This document shows positions 44,704 to 52,780 of a stretch of DNA of 64,000 nucleotides, in pieces (within the stretch, counting starts at the first letter, position 1; each line of letters opens with the position of its first letter). The stretch spans positions 4,030,001-4,094,000 of the forward strand of contig NZ_CP049868.1 in the NCBI RefSeq assembly GCF_011303555.1, read 5' to 3'. The notes under the pieces were generated by a model, which had not been told where the DNA came from, did no database searches, and saw nothing but the letters and a program-made list of their open reading frames with translations. This DNA is from Pedobacter sp. HDW13 (GTDB lineage Bacteria; Bacteroidota; Bacteroidia; Sphingobacteriales; Sphingobacteriaceae). Made by a program: the position numbers and the translations under genes.

Positions 44704-44856
44704 ATGAACTATCCAGTATTAATTGGCGTTGCGGTATTGGTAATTATTTTAATTGCCTATCTAATTAGAAGAAACCAGCGGGATAAAAAGAAGTTTGAAG
44801 AAGATACTATTGATGCGGAGCTTCCTTCTGAAAAAGACGATAAAGAGAATGTTTAG
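44704..44856 (+). CDS. 50-residue single-span membrane protein
   Basis: A short open frame with ATG at 44704: MNYPVLIGVAVLVIILIAYL as a hydrophobic helix, then RRNQRDKKKFEEDTIDAE and an acidic tail ending DKENV. One transmembrane helix with a basic then acidic cytoplasmic tail is a common plan for small bacterial membrane proteins. It has a proper start and stop, lies in an otherwise empty gap, and its stop overlaps the end of the convergent gene at 44853 by four bases. Function unknown. Confidence 0.6.
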   Translation: MNYPVLIGVAVLVIILIAYLIRRNQRDKKKFEEDTIDAELPSEKDDKENV

Positions 44857-45128
44857 AAATTAACTCCCGGGGCTACATCGCCACCCAAATCTAAAGTATT
44901 CTGGAAAGCTTCAAGGTAACTAAGCAAATGACGTTCGGCGTTTGCATACGAAGTAAATGTTGATGCAGGTATGTTGGCTTCTTGCTCGCTGGTGTTTTTA
45001 AAGTGCGAGCTCACCTGAAAAGTAAAAGTCTTTTCGTCGTTAATTGGTGATAAGATCCGTGCTTTAACCGGATGGCCATGAATTTCAACAAAAAATTCTT
45101 TGATAACGGTATATATGATAGCAGCCAT
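44853..45128 (-). CDS. small protein of unknown function
   Basis: A 91-residue cytoplasmic protein without a recognised family. It appears to be a compact alpha/beta fold: a strand-rich N-terminal half (VIKEFFVEIHGHPVKARIL, KTFTFQVSSHFKN) and a helical C-terminal part (YANAERHLLSYLEAFQNT). No signal peptide. Its 3' end overlaps the small membrane-protein gene on the other strand by four bases. Confidence 0.65.
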   Translation of the reverse strand: MAAIIYTVIKEFFVEIHGHPVKARILSPINDEKTFTFQVSSHFKNTSEQEANIPASTFTSYANAERHLLSYLEAFQNTLDLGGDVAPGVNF

Positions 45129-45244
45129 TGGGTTATTCTCCTTTTGGGATAAAAATACTTTAAATTAGCTGTTAATGCGCTTGTTATTAATAAGATAATG
45201 TTTTTTTAATATTAAATTAACCCAAATTTAATATTTATAGTCTT

Positions 45245-46453
45245 TTATCTCTTTGTAGGCTCGTAAGCATATACAATCTCATATTTAATGTTTTTCAGCT
45301 TATTGGCAAGCTGGCCAATTTTTAAATCCTGTGCTTGGGGCGTTGGTTCGCAAAACGAATATTTTTTGCCTTTATAAGTTATAAATTCACCCACAGGTTT
45401 ATCGAACTGTACGGCCATGGTAAGGTGTGTAGGATACAGTAAGGCCACCATGGGTAAATCGTAAATTTCTTTTACGAGGAAAAAAAAGAGCGCAGCCCGG
45501 TCGTCGCAGTCGCTGTATTTATTTAACAAGGTTTGCTCGGGCGATAATCTTTTTTCTGTACCAAAGTTTTGTTCGTCGTTTTCATATAAAAAAGCGTAAC
45601 GTGTAAATCGCATCAGGTAATCGACACCTTTCTTCTGATCCATTCCTTTTAAATTGTTTTTTAAAATCGGAATTAGCGAGCTGTAGGTTTCGCGGCTTAA
45701 GGGGATGTTAAAGTAACTTTCAAAATCAACACCTGGATAGTTTTTAAAAATAGCCTGTACATCTTCGTTCACCTTTAATTTAAAATGGTAAATTTTTTGG
45801 CGGTAGCTGAATTCTACATCTTTTTCGGCATAATTTTCGGGTTTAAAATCAGGCATACGGGTAACCTTGTACGAAAATGCATTTCTGGCTTCCGGAATGG
45901 TAATGTTAACCGGCTTGTAAGCATCAGCTTGTTTAAACAACTTACCATAATCGTGGTAATTGAGGCACATGTACTTTTCGCCATCAATCATGAAGAAGGG
46001 GATATCGCTAATGTTTTCTTCATTCTTCACATAAAAAATTACCTGATCGTTGCCCACTGCCAGGCGGGCATCGTAGCCACATTTACTCAGTAAAAACCAT
46101 TTGTATAAAGTATAGCGGAAATAGTTATCGGCCTTCGGACTAATCTGTTCTGCTGTTTTACGAATCAGTTGGTAATAAATCCAGTCGTTCAGGTCGTATT
46201 TTTCCCGGTATTTTTTTAATGAAGCAATCAATTCTGCATAATGGCCGGCCGATACATAACTGTAAAATTTTTCGGTTTCAGTGGCAGTTGCTTTTTGCGA
46301 TGTGTTGAAAACAATAGAAGAATCGATACTGAAATTAAAAGTTCCGTTATAAAAATCGAATGAATAGTTCTGTCCCTTCACGTTGATGCTTATCATCATC
46401 GTGCAAATGAACAAAATAACGTTCAGAAAATATATGTAGATCCCTCTTTTCAA
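45245..46453 (-). CDS. exported transglutaminase-like protein
   Basis: A 402-residue protein with an N-terminal signal sequence (LNVILFICTMMISINVKGQ). In the C-terminal third, YSDCDDRAALFFFLVKE (cysteine near residue 318) and YPTHLTMAVQF (histidine near 341), followed by KYSFCEPTPQ, fit the Cys-His-Asp plan of transglutaminase-like cysteine proteases of Bacteroidota, which act in the periplasm. The first 250 residues form a separate, mainly beta-strand region. Its substrate is unknown. The upstream region has an inverted repeat TTAACATAAA/TTTATGTTAA at about 46491-46524. Confidence 0.72.
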   Translation of the reverse strand: MKRGIYIYFLNVILFICTMMISINVKGQNYSFDFYNGTFNFSIDSSIVFNTSQKATATETEKFYSYVSAGHYAELIASLKKYREKYDLNDWIYYQLIRKTAEQISPKADNYFRYTLYKWFLLSKCGYDARLAVGNDQVIFYVKNEENISDIPFFMIDGEKYMCLNYHDYGKLFKQADAYKPVNITIPEARNAFSYKVTRMPDFKPENYAEKDVEFSYRQKIYHFKLKVNEDVQAIFKNYPGVDFESYFNIPLSRETYSSLIPILKNNLKGMDQKKGVDYLMRFTRYAFLYENDEQNFGTEKRLSPEQTLLNKYSDCDDRAALFFFLVKEIYDLPMVALLYPTHLTMAVQFDKPVGEFITYKGKKYSFCEPTPQAQDLKIGQLANKLKNIKYEIVYAYEPTKR

Positions 46454-46490
46454 ACCGCACCATATTTGGTTACATTAAATTTACTTATAA

Positions 46491-46524
46491 TTAACATAAA
46501 AGCAACAATTTGTTTATGTTAACA
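46491..46524. promoter_or_regulatory. inverted repeat upstream of transglutaminase-like gene
   Basis: TTAACATAAA at 46491-46500 and TTTATGTTAA at about 46513-46522 face each other across 12 bases, 38 bases upstream of the gene at 46453. It could be an operator. It shares the TTAACAT word with the Pho-like arrays, but in inverted form. Confidence 0.4.
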
Positions 46525-46574
46525 ACGAGGTTGTCCTTAATCAGAAATTAACACTATTTTTATGAAAGTGAGGT

Positions 46575-47384
46575 TTAATTTTTTTTAAGCGCATAAAGTC
46601 TGGTTCTCAAATGCCTTAATAGCGAAATATTACAGCCTTTGCAGGCTATTTCATCTAGATTAACAGGCTTTCCGATGCTGATTTTTAACTGATGCCCACT
46701 TTTATTGAACAACTCTGAAATCAGTTTTGCAGTTTGCAATGATGGGTGTATATATTTTAAGAGGCTAAAAAAGATGCCGTTGTTGCCATGGAAATATACA
46801 GGTAGAATTGGCACTTTGGCTTTAGCGATAATTTTTCCCACTACCGGATGCCATTCGCGATCTGTAATCTGGTTTTTCCTGAATTTATAGGAAGAAACTT
46901 CGCCAGCTGGAAAAATTGCAACCGGGCTTCCGTCTTTTAAAACTTTTAAAGTTGTTTTCAAACCGCTGATACTGGATGTATCCTGAACCTTTTCGAAAGG
47001 ATTTACTGCAATGATGCATTTTTCGAGGTTAGGGATTTTTTTTAATAAAAAATTCCCCATAAACATGGTGTCTGATCGTTTACTAGCCAGTGTACTGAGT
47101 AATGCCAGCGATTCGATTGCGCCATAAGGATGGTTAGCTATGGCGATAAATGCCCCCTCTTTGGGGATATTGGCAAGATCTTCATCACTAATCTGGATGC
47201 TGACACCCAAAACATCCAAAATATGATTGGCAAATTTTTCGCCTTCTAATGTGTGGGCATCCTTAATAATTCCGTTGAAGTCGTTAATCTTCAAAAATCT
47301 CATTAAAAAGGAGGCGAGGCCTGGGATTGGAATATTACAGATACCCGTAGCTTTCGAAAAATTTTCTTTAGAAATGACTGTCAT
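46575..47384 (-). CDS. PlsC-type lysophospholipid acyltransferase
   Basis: A 269-residue acyltransferase of the PlsC/LPLAT superfamily. The acyl-transfer motif is NHPYGAIES with H85, and the second substrate motif is IFPAGEVSS near residue 155; PVYFHGNNG is also characteristic. Along its whole length it resembles the N-terminal half of the neighbouring larger enzyme: both have NHPYG at residues 84-88 and the same PGLA, IPNL and VNPFE landmarks, so the two arose by duplication. Such enzymes O-acylate lyso-lipids, including lyso-ornithine or lyso-glycine lipids. The gene is separate from its paralogue by 337 bases with a terminator. Confidence 0.82.
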   Translation of the reverse strand: MTVISKENFSKATGICNIPIPGLASFLMRFLKINDFNGIIKDAHTLEGEKFANHILDVLGVSIQISDEDLANIPKEGAFIAIANHPYGAIESLALLSTLASKRSDTMFMGNFLLKKIPNLEKCIIAVNPFEKVQDTSSISGLKTTLKVLKDGSPVAIFPAGEVSSYKFRKNQITDREWHPVVGKIIAKAKVPILPVYFHGNNGIFFSLLKYIHPSLQTAKLISELFNKSGHQLKISIGKPVNLDEIACKGCNISLLRHLRTRLYALKKN

Positions 47385-47587
47385 AAATTAGGATTCAAAA
47401 TTGATTCCACCTGAAACCAATTTGATAAAATGTTTTTTATTTGAGCTAAATATAAGGGAGGGAAACACTCGGTTCTTATAAAGAAGAATGTTTATCATAG
47501 CTCATACAGAGTAGCTAAAGGTAACAGAATAATATGAACAACAGCGTATTTATCGATTAAGAAATTGTGATTCAAAATATTCTATAA

Positions 47588-47632
47588 ATAACATTTCATT
47601 AATAACAACTTAACAAGGTCATCTTACTTTTG
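47588..47632 (+). promoter_or_regulatory. 11-bp-phased TAACA array and promoter in gene-free region
   Basis: Units ATAACAT (47588), TTAATAA (47599) and TTAACAA (47610) are 11 bp apart. TACTTTTG at 47625-47632 is an exact TAnnTTTG box and starts 15 bp after the last unit starts, the same distance as at the two receptor promoters. The promoter points to the right, away from any plus-strand gene. Confidence 0.6.
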
Positions 47633-47637
47633 TGGCA

Positions 47638-47714
47638 TAAATATTTGGTTAGTATTTATAAAGTTTAGGTTAGTTGATAATAAAAAAACCCAGATGGATG
47701 TCTGGGTTTTTTTG
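47638..47714 (+). ncRNA. candidate phosphate-regulated small RNA
   Basis: Starting about 6 bases after the TACTTTTG box, a transcript would run through AT-rich sequence without a plausible open frame and end at the hairpin AAAACCCAGA/TCTGGGTTTT with a T run (47682-47713), giving about 77 nt. The 3' hairpin with a U tail is the usual form of small RNAs. The same hairpin terminates the minus-strand OlsF-like gene. There is no proof of transcription; ends are estimates. Confidence 0.45.
47682..47713. terminator. bidirectional terminator after the OlsF-like gene
   Basis: AAAAAAACCCAGA (47682-47694) pairs with TCTGGGTTTTTTT (47701-47713) around a 6-base loop. On the minus strand it ends the OlsF-like gene, 8 bases past its stop. 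On the plus strand it would end the candidate small RNA. Confidence 0.88.
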
Positions 47715-47721
47715 TTTTAGA

Positions 47722-49473
47722 TTATAAGTTCTTGCCTAGTTTTTCAAGCATTTCTGGCGGAATATTGTGGGTATCAACCACTAAGAAACCATCCAAGCAA
47801 TCAGAAAATTTCGGGTCAATATTGAATGAAATAATCTTCGCATTCAGGTTCATATATTGCCTTAACAACACCGGGATTTTAATGTGTGAGTTTTCGATAT
47901 CGCCAATAATACTATCCAGATCTTTAAACGATTCGCTGCTATCTACAAGGGTATCGGTAGCAATAGGTAATAAATCGGCCTTAAATTTATTTCTTGGTTT
48001 AACATATTTGGCCATTTCATAATCGAAGTGGTTTTTGGTAATGTAATCAACAATCAGTGCCTTACTAAACTTTGAGAAATTATTGCTGATACTTACCGGC
48101 CCAAACATGTAGCGGTATTGTGGGTTATCAATCAGGTATTTTAAAATACCTTTCCAAAGTAGGAACAAAGGAAGCGGCTTACCCTGATATTCTTTTCTAA
48201 TCCACGAGCGACCAAGTTCGATACCCTGTCTTAGCATTGGATAAAACTGATCTTTCATTTTAAACAGCTCAGACAGGTAGAAACCACGGCGGCCCATGCT
48301 TTCTAAAATTTCGTCGCCCTTACCAATCCGGTAAGCACCTACAATATTTTCGAGATCTTTATCCCAAATAAATAAGTGATTATAGTAAATATCGTAGTTA
48401 TCGAGGTCGATTTTTTTATTGGTACCTTCGCCAACCTCACGGAAAGTAATTTCACGCAAACGGCCAATTTCTCTTAAAATGTTAGGGATCTTTAATGTAG
48501 GAACAATATAAACCTCGTAATTTTTCTCCGTCCAAACCTTAAAGTCTTCCAGCTGCTCTACCTCCGCTTTAATCAGCACACGCGAAGTTTCTTCAATTAC
48601 ATCGGCAGCTTTCTTTTTAATTTTAAACAGATTAAGTGGGTTGAAGAGTTTTTTCTCAGTATCTAGCCCAATACCCAGCGCATAAGTTCTGGCCCTCAAA
48701 AAGTCCATCAGCTTGTTACTGCTGTTCATATGCGAAATTTCCGAAACTGCAATTGGTTTACCAATCCTCACTTTAATGGTGCGGCCGTGCTTGTTTAAAA
48801 ACTCAGATGGAAGTTTTGCAGTACGCAGGGTGGGGTGGATGAAACTTAAGATGTTAAAGAAAACACCATTGTTGCCATGGAAATAAATGGGTACCACTGG
48901 CACTTTTGCCTTTGCAATGAGCTTTCCAACTACAGGATGCCACATTCTATCGGTTACCTGTTGGGCATCCAGCTTAAAGGTCGAAACTTCTCCGGCAGGG
49001 AAAATGCCAATTGGGGTACCGTTTCTAAGTAAATCGAAAGTGGTTTTTAAACCGCTGATGCTTGAGGAGTGCTGAACATTTTCGAATGGGTTAACAGCAA
49101 CAAAAAACTCATCAAGATTGGGGATTTTCTTCAAAATGAAGTTTACCATCACCTTTGCGTCCGGGCGCACCGTGCACAAAAGCTTAACCAGGGCCAGGCC
49201 TTCAACCCCACCATAAGGGTGATTAGCAATGGCAATAAATGGCCCGGTTTTAGGTATACTGTTTAAATCATCTTCGTCAAATTCGATAGAAACGCCAATG
49301 GTTTCTAATATTTTATCTACAAATTCTAAACCTTTAAAGTGTTGGTTTTGAGCAAAAACATCATTGATGTCGTTAAGCTTCATGATCTCCATCATCAAAC
49401 CTGCCAAACCTGGTACACCTAGCTTATCTATCTTTGTTGCTTTCGCAAACTCAGATGTAGTAATGATCTTCAT
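47722..49473 (-). CDS. OlsF-like two-domain lipid acyltransferase
   Basis: A 583-residue enzyme with an N-terminal PlsC-type domain (NHPYGGVEG with H85, FPAGEVST, VPIYFHGNNG; about residues 60-285) and a C-terminal GNAT-like N-acyltransferase domain (about 320-583) of the OlsB/hemolysin-like type, with LREITFREVGEGTNKKIDLD, GAYRIGKG and LGRSWIRKEYQGKPLPLF. In OlsF enzymes the C-terminal part N-acylates ornithine with a 3-hydroxy fatty acid and the N-terminal part adds the second fatty acid, making phosphorus-free ornithine lipids; related Bacteroides enzymes make glycine lipids. The amino acid used here is not known. ATG at 49473 begins the region shared with the paralogue. On the minus strand TATTTTTG near 49520 is a likely -7 box. 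Confidence 0.82.
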   Translation of the reverse strand: MKIITTSEFAKATKIDKLGVPGLAGLMMEIMKLNDINDVFAQNQHFKGLEFVDKILETIGVSIEFDEDDLNSIPKTGPFIAIANHPYGGVEGLALVKLLCTVRPDAKVMVNFILKKIPNLDEFFVAVNPFENVQHSSSISGLKTTFDLLRNGTPIGIFPAGEVSTFKLDAQQVTDRMWHPVVGKLIAKAKVPVVPIYFHGNNGVFFNILSFIHPTLRTAKLPSEFLNKHGRTIKVRIGKPIAVSEISHMNSSNKLMDFLRARTYALGIGLDTEKKLFNPLNLFKIKKKAADVIEETSRVLIKAEVEQLEDFKVWTEKNYEVYIVPTLKIPNILREIGRLREITFREVGEGTNKKIDLDNYDIYYNHLFIWDKDLENIVGAYRIGKGDEILESMGRRGFYLSELFKMKDQFYPMLRQGIELGRSWIRKEYQGKPLPLFLLWKGILKYLIDNPQYRYMFGPVSISNNFSKFSKALIVDYITKNHFDYEMAKYVKPRNKFKADLLPIATDTLVDSSESFKDLDSIIGDIENSHIKIPVLLRQYMNLNAKIISFNIDPKFSDCLDGFLVVDTHNIPPEMLEKLGKNL

Positions 49474-49569
49474 ATAAAATTCTTTGTGGCGTTGATAGGC
49501 AAAACCTATACAGTTTTGCAATTCCAAAAATAAGATTTATATTTATAATACGCATGTCATATCGCATCT

Positions 49570-50249
49570 ATGAGAATTTGGCTCAACAAACATTTCGGTT
49601 TTAGTAAAGGCGAATTCAATGGTTTGTTGTTTCTTGTGCTACTCATTATTGCAATTAAAGCTACACCTTTTTTATATAACTACTATAAACCGGTTGAAAA
49701 AGACGATCCTACGCTTTTGTCGCAGATCCAGCATTTAAAAGTGGTTGAAGAAGAACGCTCTGCTTATACCCACAGGCGGATTGATGGCTCAGACGCAGTA
49801 AAAAATATCAGGTTTTTTAATTTTGACCCCAATACCTTATCTATTAATGGTTGGCAAAGCTTTGGCTTATCGCCAAAACAGCCTGCAGCAATTGTAAATT
49901 ATACCAATAAGGGAGGGAGCTTTTACAAGCCCGAAGACCTAAAAAAATGTATACCATTTCGCCAGAGCTGTACCAGAAATTGCTCCCTTATGTTAATATA
50001 GAAGAAACCACCTGGTAATGCTAAAAGCTTTGTTCCTTTTGAAAAGAAAGCATACGTTAAGAAAACAGTAATCGTAGATATTAATACAGCTGATTCGTCA
50101 CAGCAGGATGAGATAAAGGGAATAGGAAGAGCTTTTGCAAAACGTATCGCAAACAGAACGGCAATTATTCGGGTACTGAAGATTTAAAAAAGGTTGTTCT
50201 TTTGAGTTAGGAAGTGATTGATAAAATTACTCCTTATATTTCTTTTTAA
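49570..50249 (+). pseudogene. helix-hairpin-helix (ComEA-like) protein, multiply broken
   Basis: An N-terminal membrane segment (LLFLVLLIIAIKATPFLYNYY) is followed by helix-hairpin-helix DNA-binding repeats: FNFDPNTLSINGWQSFGLSP, then VDINTADSSQQDEIKGIGRAFAKRIA. The frame is broken at A7 (49941-49947, one A short), near 50013 (one base extra), and at AA 50157-50158 (one A short), and a TAG at 50208-50210 interrupts KKVVLLS-EVIDKITPYISF. With these repaired the frame runs to 50249. Four lesions in 680 bases are more than sequencing error would easily explain, so the gene is probably dead. It is divergent from the OlsF-like gene. ComEA-type proteins bind incoming DNA. Confidence 0.75.
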
Positions 50250-50534
50250 ATACAGCTATACGAAATGGCACTATTGTTAGTGTTATAATAGAACTGTTAT
50301 TGCAATGCATTTGCAATCTATTTTAGTTCAAACTGAAAATTTATTTACCTATGCCTTCCATAGTTGTGAAAAAAATAAAAAAAACTTTCTCTACCAATTT
50401 CAAGCTTTAAAATTAACGGCATAACATATTGAACCGAATACCATTTCATTCTGCAATTGCGAAATTATTTGATGGTAACTAACTATCAAATAATTGTTTA
50501 TAATTGCTGCAACTAACTATAAAATATAAATTTA
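50250..50534. other. intergenic region before acyl-CoA dehydrogenase
   Basis: These 285 bases hold no gene. AACTAACTATCAAATAATTG and AACTAACTATAAAATAT-like words occur near 50477 and 50510, giving a loose direct repeat of TAACTAACTAT with a 34-base period just before the acd start. No terminator is obvious after the broken gene. Confidence 0.4.
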
Positions 50535-51685
50535 ATGAGCGTAAGCTTCGATTTTTCAGAAACAGAAACTCAGCAGAGTGTGCGGACTATGGTTCGCGAT
50601 TTTGCAGAGAAAAATATTCGTCCACATATAATGGAGTGGGATGAAGCACAGCATTTTCCTGTCGAGCTGTTTAAGCAACTTGGCGAGTTGGGCTTAATGG
50701 GGGTTCTAGTGCCCGAAGCATACGGGGCTCGGGATTGGGTTACCAGGAGTATGTTGATGTAATTGTAGAAGTGGCGCGGGTTTGTGGTTCAATCGGCTTA
50801 TCGCTGGCGGCACACAACTCTTTATGCACTGGCCACATTTTAGCTTTTGCCAATGAGGAGCAGAAGCAACGGTGGCTGCCAAAGCTGGCAACTGCCGAGT
50901 GGATTGGTGCCTGGGGCTTAACAGAAGCCAATACAGGCTCTGACGCTTTACGGATGATGACTACTGCTGTTGAAGATGGCGATGATTATATTATTAATGG
51001 AGCAAAAAACTGGATTACCCATGGTAAAAGTGGCGATATTGCTGTAGTAATGGTGCGTACAGGCGAAAAGGGGAGTTCGAAAGGAATTTCGGCCATTGTG
51101 GTAGAACGCGGTACACCAGGTTTTTCGGCAGGTAAAAAGGAAAATAAACTGGGTATGCGTGCTTCAGAAACTACTGAAATGGTTTTTGATAACTGCCGTG
51201 TACCTAAAGCCAATTTATTAGGCAATGTAGGCGAAGGTTTTAAACAGGCCATGAAAGTTTTAGATGGCGGACGTATTTCTATTGCAGCACTGGCTTTGGG
51301 TATTGCTAAGGGGGCTTTCGATGCAGCTGTAGCTTATTCGAAACAAAGGCAGCAATTTGGTCAGCCGATTTCTAGCTTCCAGGCCATTAGTTTTAAGCTT
51401 GCTGATATGGCTACTGAAATTGAAGCTGCAGAATTACTGATCCGTCAGGCAGCAGATTTAAAAAACAGGCATTTACCAATGACAAAGGAATCGGCAATGG
51501 CAAAATATTTTGCTTCCGAAGTTTCGGTTAGGGTAGCTACCGATGCTGTTCAGATCTTTGGCGGTTATGGTTATACTAAAGATTTCCCGGTAGAGAAATT
51601 TTACCGCGATAGTAAACTATGTACCATAGGTGAGGGGACCTCGGAAATCCAAAAAATTGTAATTGCCCGTGAAGTGCTGAATTAA
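50535..51685 (+). pseudogene. acyl-CoA dehydrogenase, one frameshift
   Basis: A flavin acyl-CoA dehydrogenase of about 384 residues that oxidises acyl-CoA thioesters in beta-oxidation or branched amino acid breakdown. The first frame ends after PEAYGARDWVTRSM; the other frame continues GYQEYVDVIVEVARVCGS through the FAD-binding WGLTEANTGSD, the GTPGFSAGKKENKLGMRAS middle domain and the C-terminal QIFGGYGYTKDFPVEKFYRD and GEGTSEIQKIVIARE. One extra G in GGGG at 50724-50727 gives PEAYGGSGLGYQEY, the family sequence. As written, only a 75-residue fragment or a protein starting inside the second frame could be made. Sequencing error is a real alternative. Confidence 0.88.
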
Positions 51686-51748
51686 GTTGAAAGACCAAAG
51701 CAAATCAGTACTTTTCTAAAGAAACAACAAACCAAATATATTATGAGT

Positions 51749-51782
51749 AATCCGGACGGTTTAATTACCTCCGGATTTTTTT
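51749..51782 (+). terminator. terminator of acyl-CoA dehydrogenase gene
   Basis: AATCCGGA (51749-51756) pairs with TCCGGATT (51770-51777), followed by a T run, 63 bases after the stop. Confidence 0.85.
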
Positions 51783-51852
51783 CGCGTTTTAAAGCCAATA
51801 CTTATGGGGAATGTTCATACTAAAGACTAAAGCGGCTTGATGCGAAGTTGAA

Positions 51853-51870
51853 AAATTTAGGCCTAAATTT
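51853..51870. repeat. perfect 18-bp palindrome
   Basis: AAATTTAGGCCTAAATTT reads the same on both strands. It lies just beyond the 3' end of the minus-strand gene at 51881, near an AAAGACTAAAGC motif (about 51812) shared with the hairpins at 23716 and 63780. Function unknown. Confidence 0.6.
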
Positions 51871-51880
51871 AGCTTTAAGC

Positions 51881-52264
51881 TTATTTTATGTCCGTAGTTG
51901 TTAAAATGCTATCCACTACATACACACTAAATCCACGCCATGGGAGGGTGTTTTTGTATTCCTTGTAGTGCAGCTCGTAAAATTTACCACTATTGGCCAT
52001 CATTTTTTCTGCAACTTCTTTACTGGCGATAGAAAATTCGAATTCGTTATTTTGTAATGTTCCGGTTTGCCGCGATTTTACCCCACTCTGAATCAGTTTT
52101 CCTTCATAGGTTTTAAAGATGTAACCCTTTTTAACCACATAATTTAGTTCGCCGGCTTTAACACCTTCGCCAAAAACAAAGAAGTACCGGTAATAACAAA
52201 TTGCCACAAGTAGTAGCACAATAATAACTGCAATAATTGAGGTTACTTTTTTGCCTGTCGTCAT
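51881..52264 (-). CDS. membrane-anchored protein of unknown function
   Basis: A 127-residue protein with one N-terminal membrane helix (VTSIIAVIIVLLLVAICYY), then a small mostly beta domain (GEGVKAGELNYVVKKGYIFKTYEGKLIQ, NEFEFSIASKEVAEKM, ELHYKEYKNTLPW). The GEGVKAGELNY and KTYEGKLIQ strings are typical of a widespread uncharacterised Bacteroidota family that is sometimes wrongly labelled as a dehydrogenase. The ATG at 52264 is chosen so that the membrane helix follows directly; ATGs at 52303 or 52315 are possible. It is divergent from rpsU. Confidence 0.7.
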   Translation of the reverse strand: MTTGKKVTSIIAVIIVLLLVAICYYRYFFVFGEGVKAGELNYVVKKGYIFKTYEGKLIQSGVKSRQTGTLQNNEFEFSIASKEVAEKMMANSGKFYELHYKEYKNTLPWRGFSVYVVDSILTTTDIK

Positions 52265-52344
52265 AGTAGTAAATAGTTTATCTAAATTAAACAAAGAACC
52301 CATTAATTTAACCAAAGGGTCAAATAAAATTTCTTTTAAAAATC

Positions 52345-52375
52345 TTTCTCAATTTCAATATTTTGCTTACATTTG
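52345..52375 (+). promoter_or_regulatory. promoter of rpsU
   Basis: TTTC at 52345-52348 and TACATTTG at 52368-52375 fit the -33 and -7 elements with 19 bases between. The leader is about 50 nt and contains the strong Shine-Dalgarno sequence. Confidence 0.65.
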
Positions 52376-52409
52376 CAGCCCCGATAGTACGGGAAATTTA
52401 AAAACCACG

Positions 52410-52418
52410 AGAGGAGGT
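52410..52418 (+). promoter_or_regulatory. strong Shine-Dalgarno sequence of rpsU
   Basis: AGAGGAGGT at 52410-52418 lies 11 bases before the ATG at 52430. It can pair with the 16S rRNA 3' end over at least seven bases. In Bacteroidota the anti-Shine-Dalgarno sequence is hidden by bS21 and its neighbours, and rpsU is known as an exception that keeps a strong site for self-regulation. Confidence 0.8.
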
Positions 52419-52429
52419 ATTTCAGCGTT

Positions 52430-52624
52430 ATGATCATTATCAACATTAAAGACGGCGAATCATTAGATAAAGCCCTTAAACGTTTCAAGAAAAAGTTTGA
52501 AAAAACTGGTGTATTGAGAGAACTACGTAGTCGCCAAGCATACGAGAAAAAATCCGTTGCTCGCCGTACTGAAATTAAACATGCTGTTTACATTCAGAAT
52601 ATGAATCAAGATACAACTGCATAG
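52430..52624 (+). CDS. rpsU: 30S ribosomal protein bS21
   Basis: A 64-residue basic protein with the usual bS21 pattern: MIIINIKDGESLDKALKRFKK, then KTGVLRELRSRQAYEKKSVARR. It sits on the 30S platform near the 3' end of 16S rRNA; in Bacteroidota it helps to shield the anti-Shine-Dalgarno sequence. Its own leader has a strong Shine-Dalgarno site, consistent with feedback control by the amount of bS21 on ribosomes. It is followed by its own terminator, then xerC and hpf. Confidence 0.96.
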   Translation: MIIINIKDGESLDKALKRFKKKFEKTGVLRELRSRQAYEKKSVARRTEIKHAVYIQNMNQDTTA

Positions 52625-52645
52625 TTGTTTACGATATAATATATT

Positions 52646-52676
52646 AAAGCTTCGATTTTTTAATCGGAGCTTTTTT
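52646..52676 (+). terminator. terminator of rpsU
   Basis: AAAGCTTCGATT (52646-52657) pairs with AATCGGAGCTTT (52662-52673) with one wobble, followed by a T run. Confidence 0.88.
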
Positions 52677-52780
52677 GTTTTTAAAGGAATCAAAAACTTT
52701 ACAATAAACAATTAATTAATGATTTCTTTATATCAAAACTATTTGTAACTTCATATCAATGCCCCTCAAAAAGATATTGA

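Larger units (their letters stand above)
47385..47721. other. intergenic region between the two acyltransferase genes
   Basis: This 337-base region has no protein gene. It holds the promoter array and candidate small RNA on the plus strand and the terminator of the OlsF-like gene on the minus strand. The promoter of the 46575-47384 gene must lie in the left part but no clear minus-strand box was found. Confidence 0.5.

Noticed and set aside
46491..46554. TTAACAT words near the transglutaminase-like gene as a further Pho-type array
   Set aside because: Only one pair (46537 and 46548) keeps the 11-bp period, no -7 box follows at the right distance in either direction, and the main words form an inverted and not a direct repeat.
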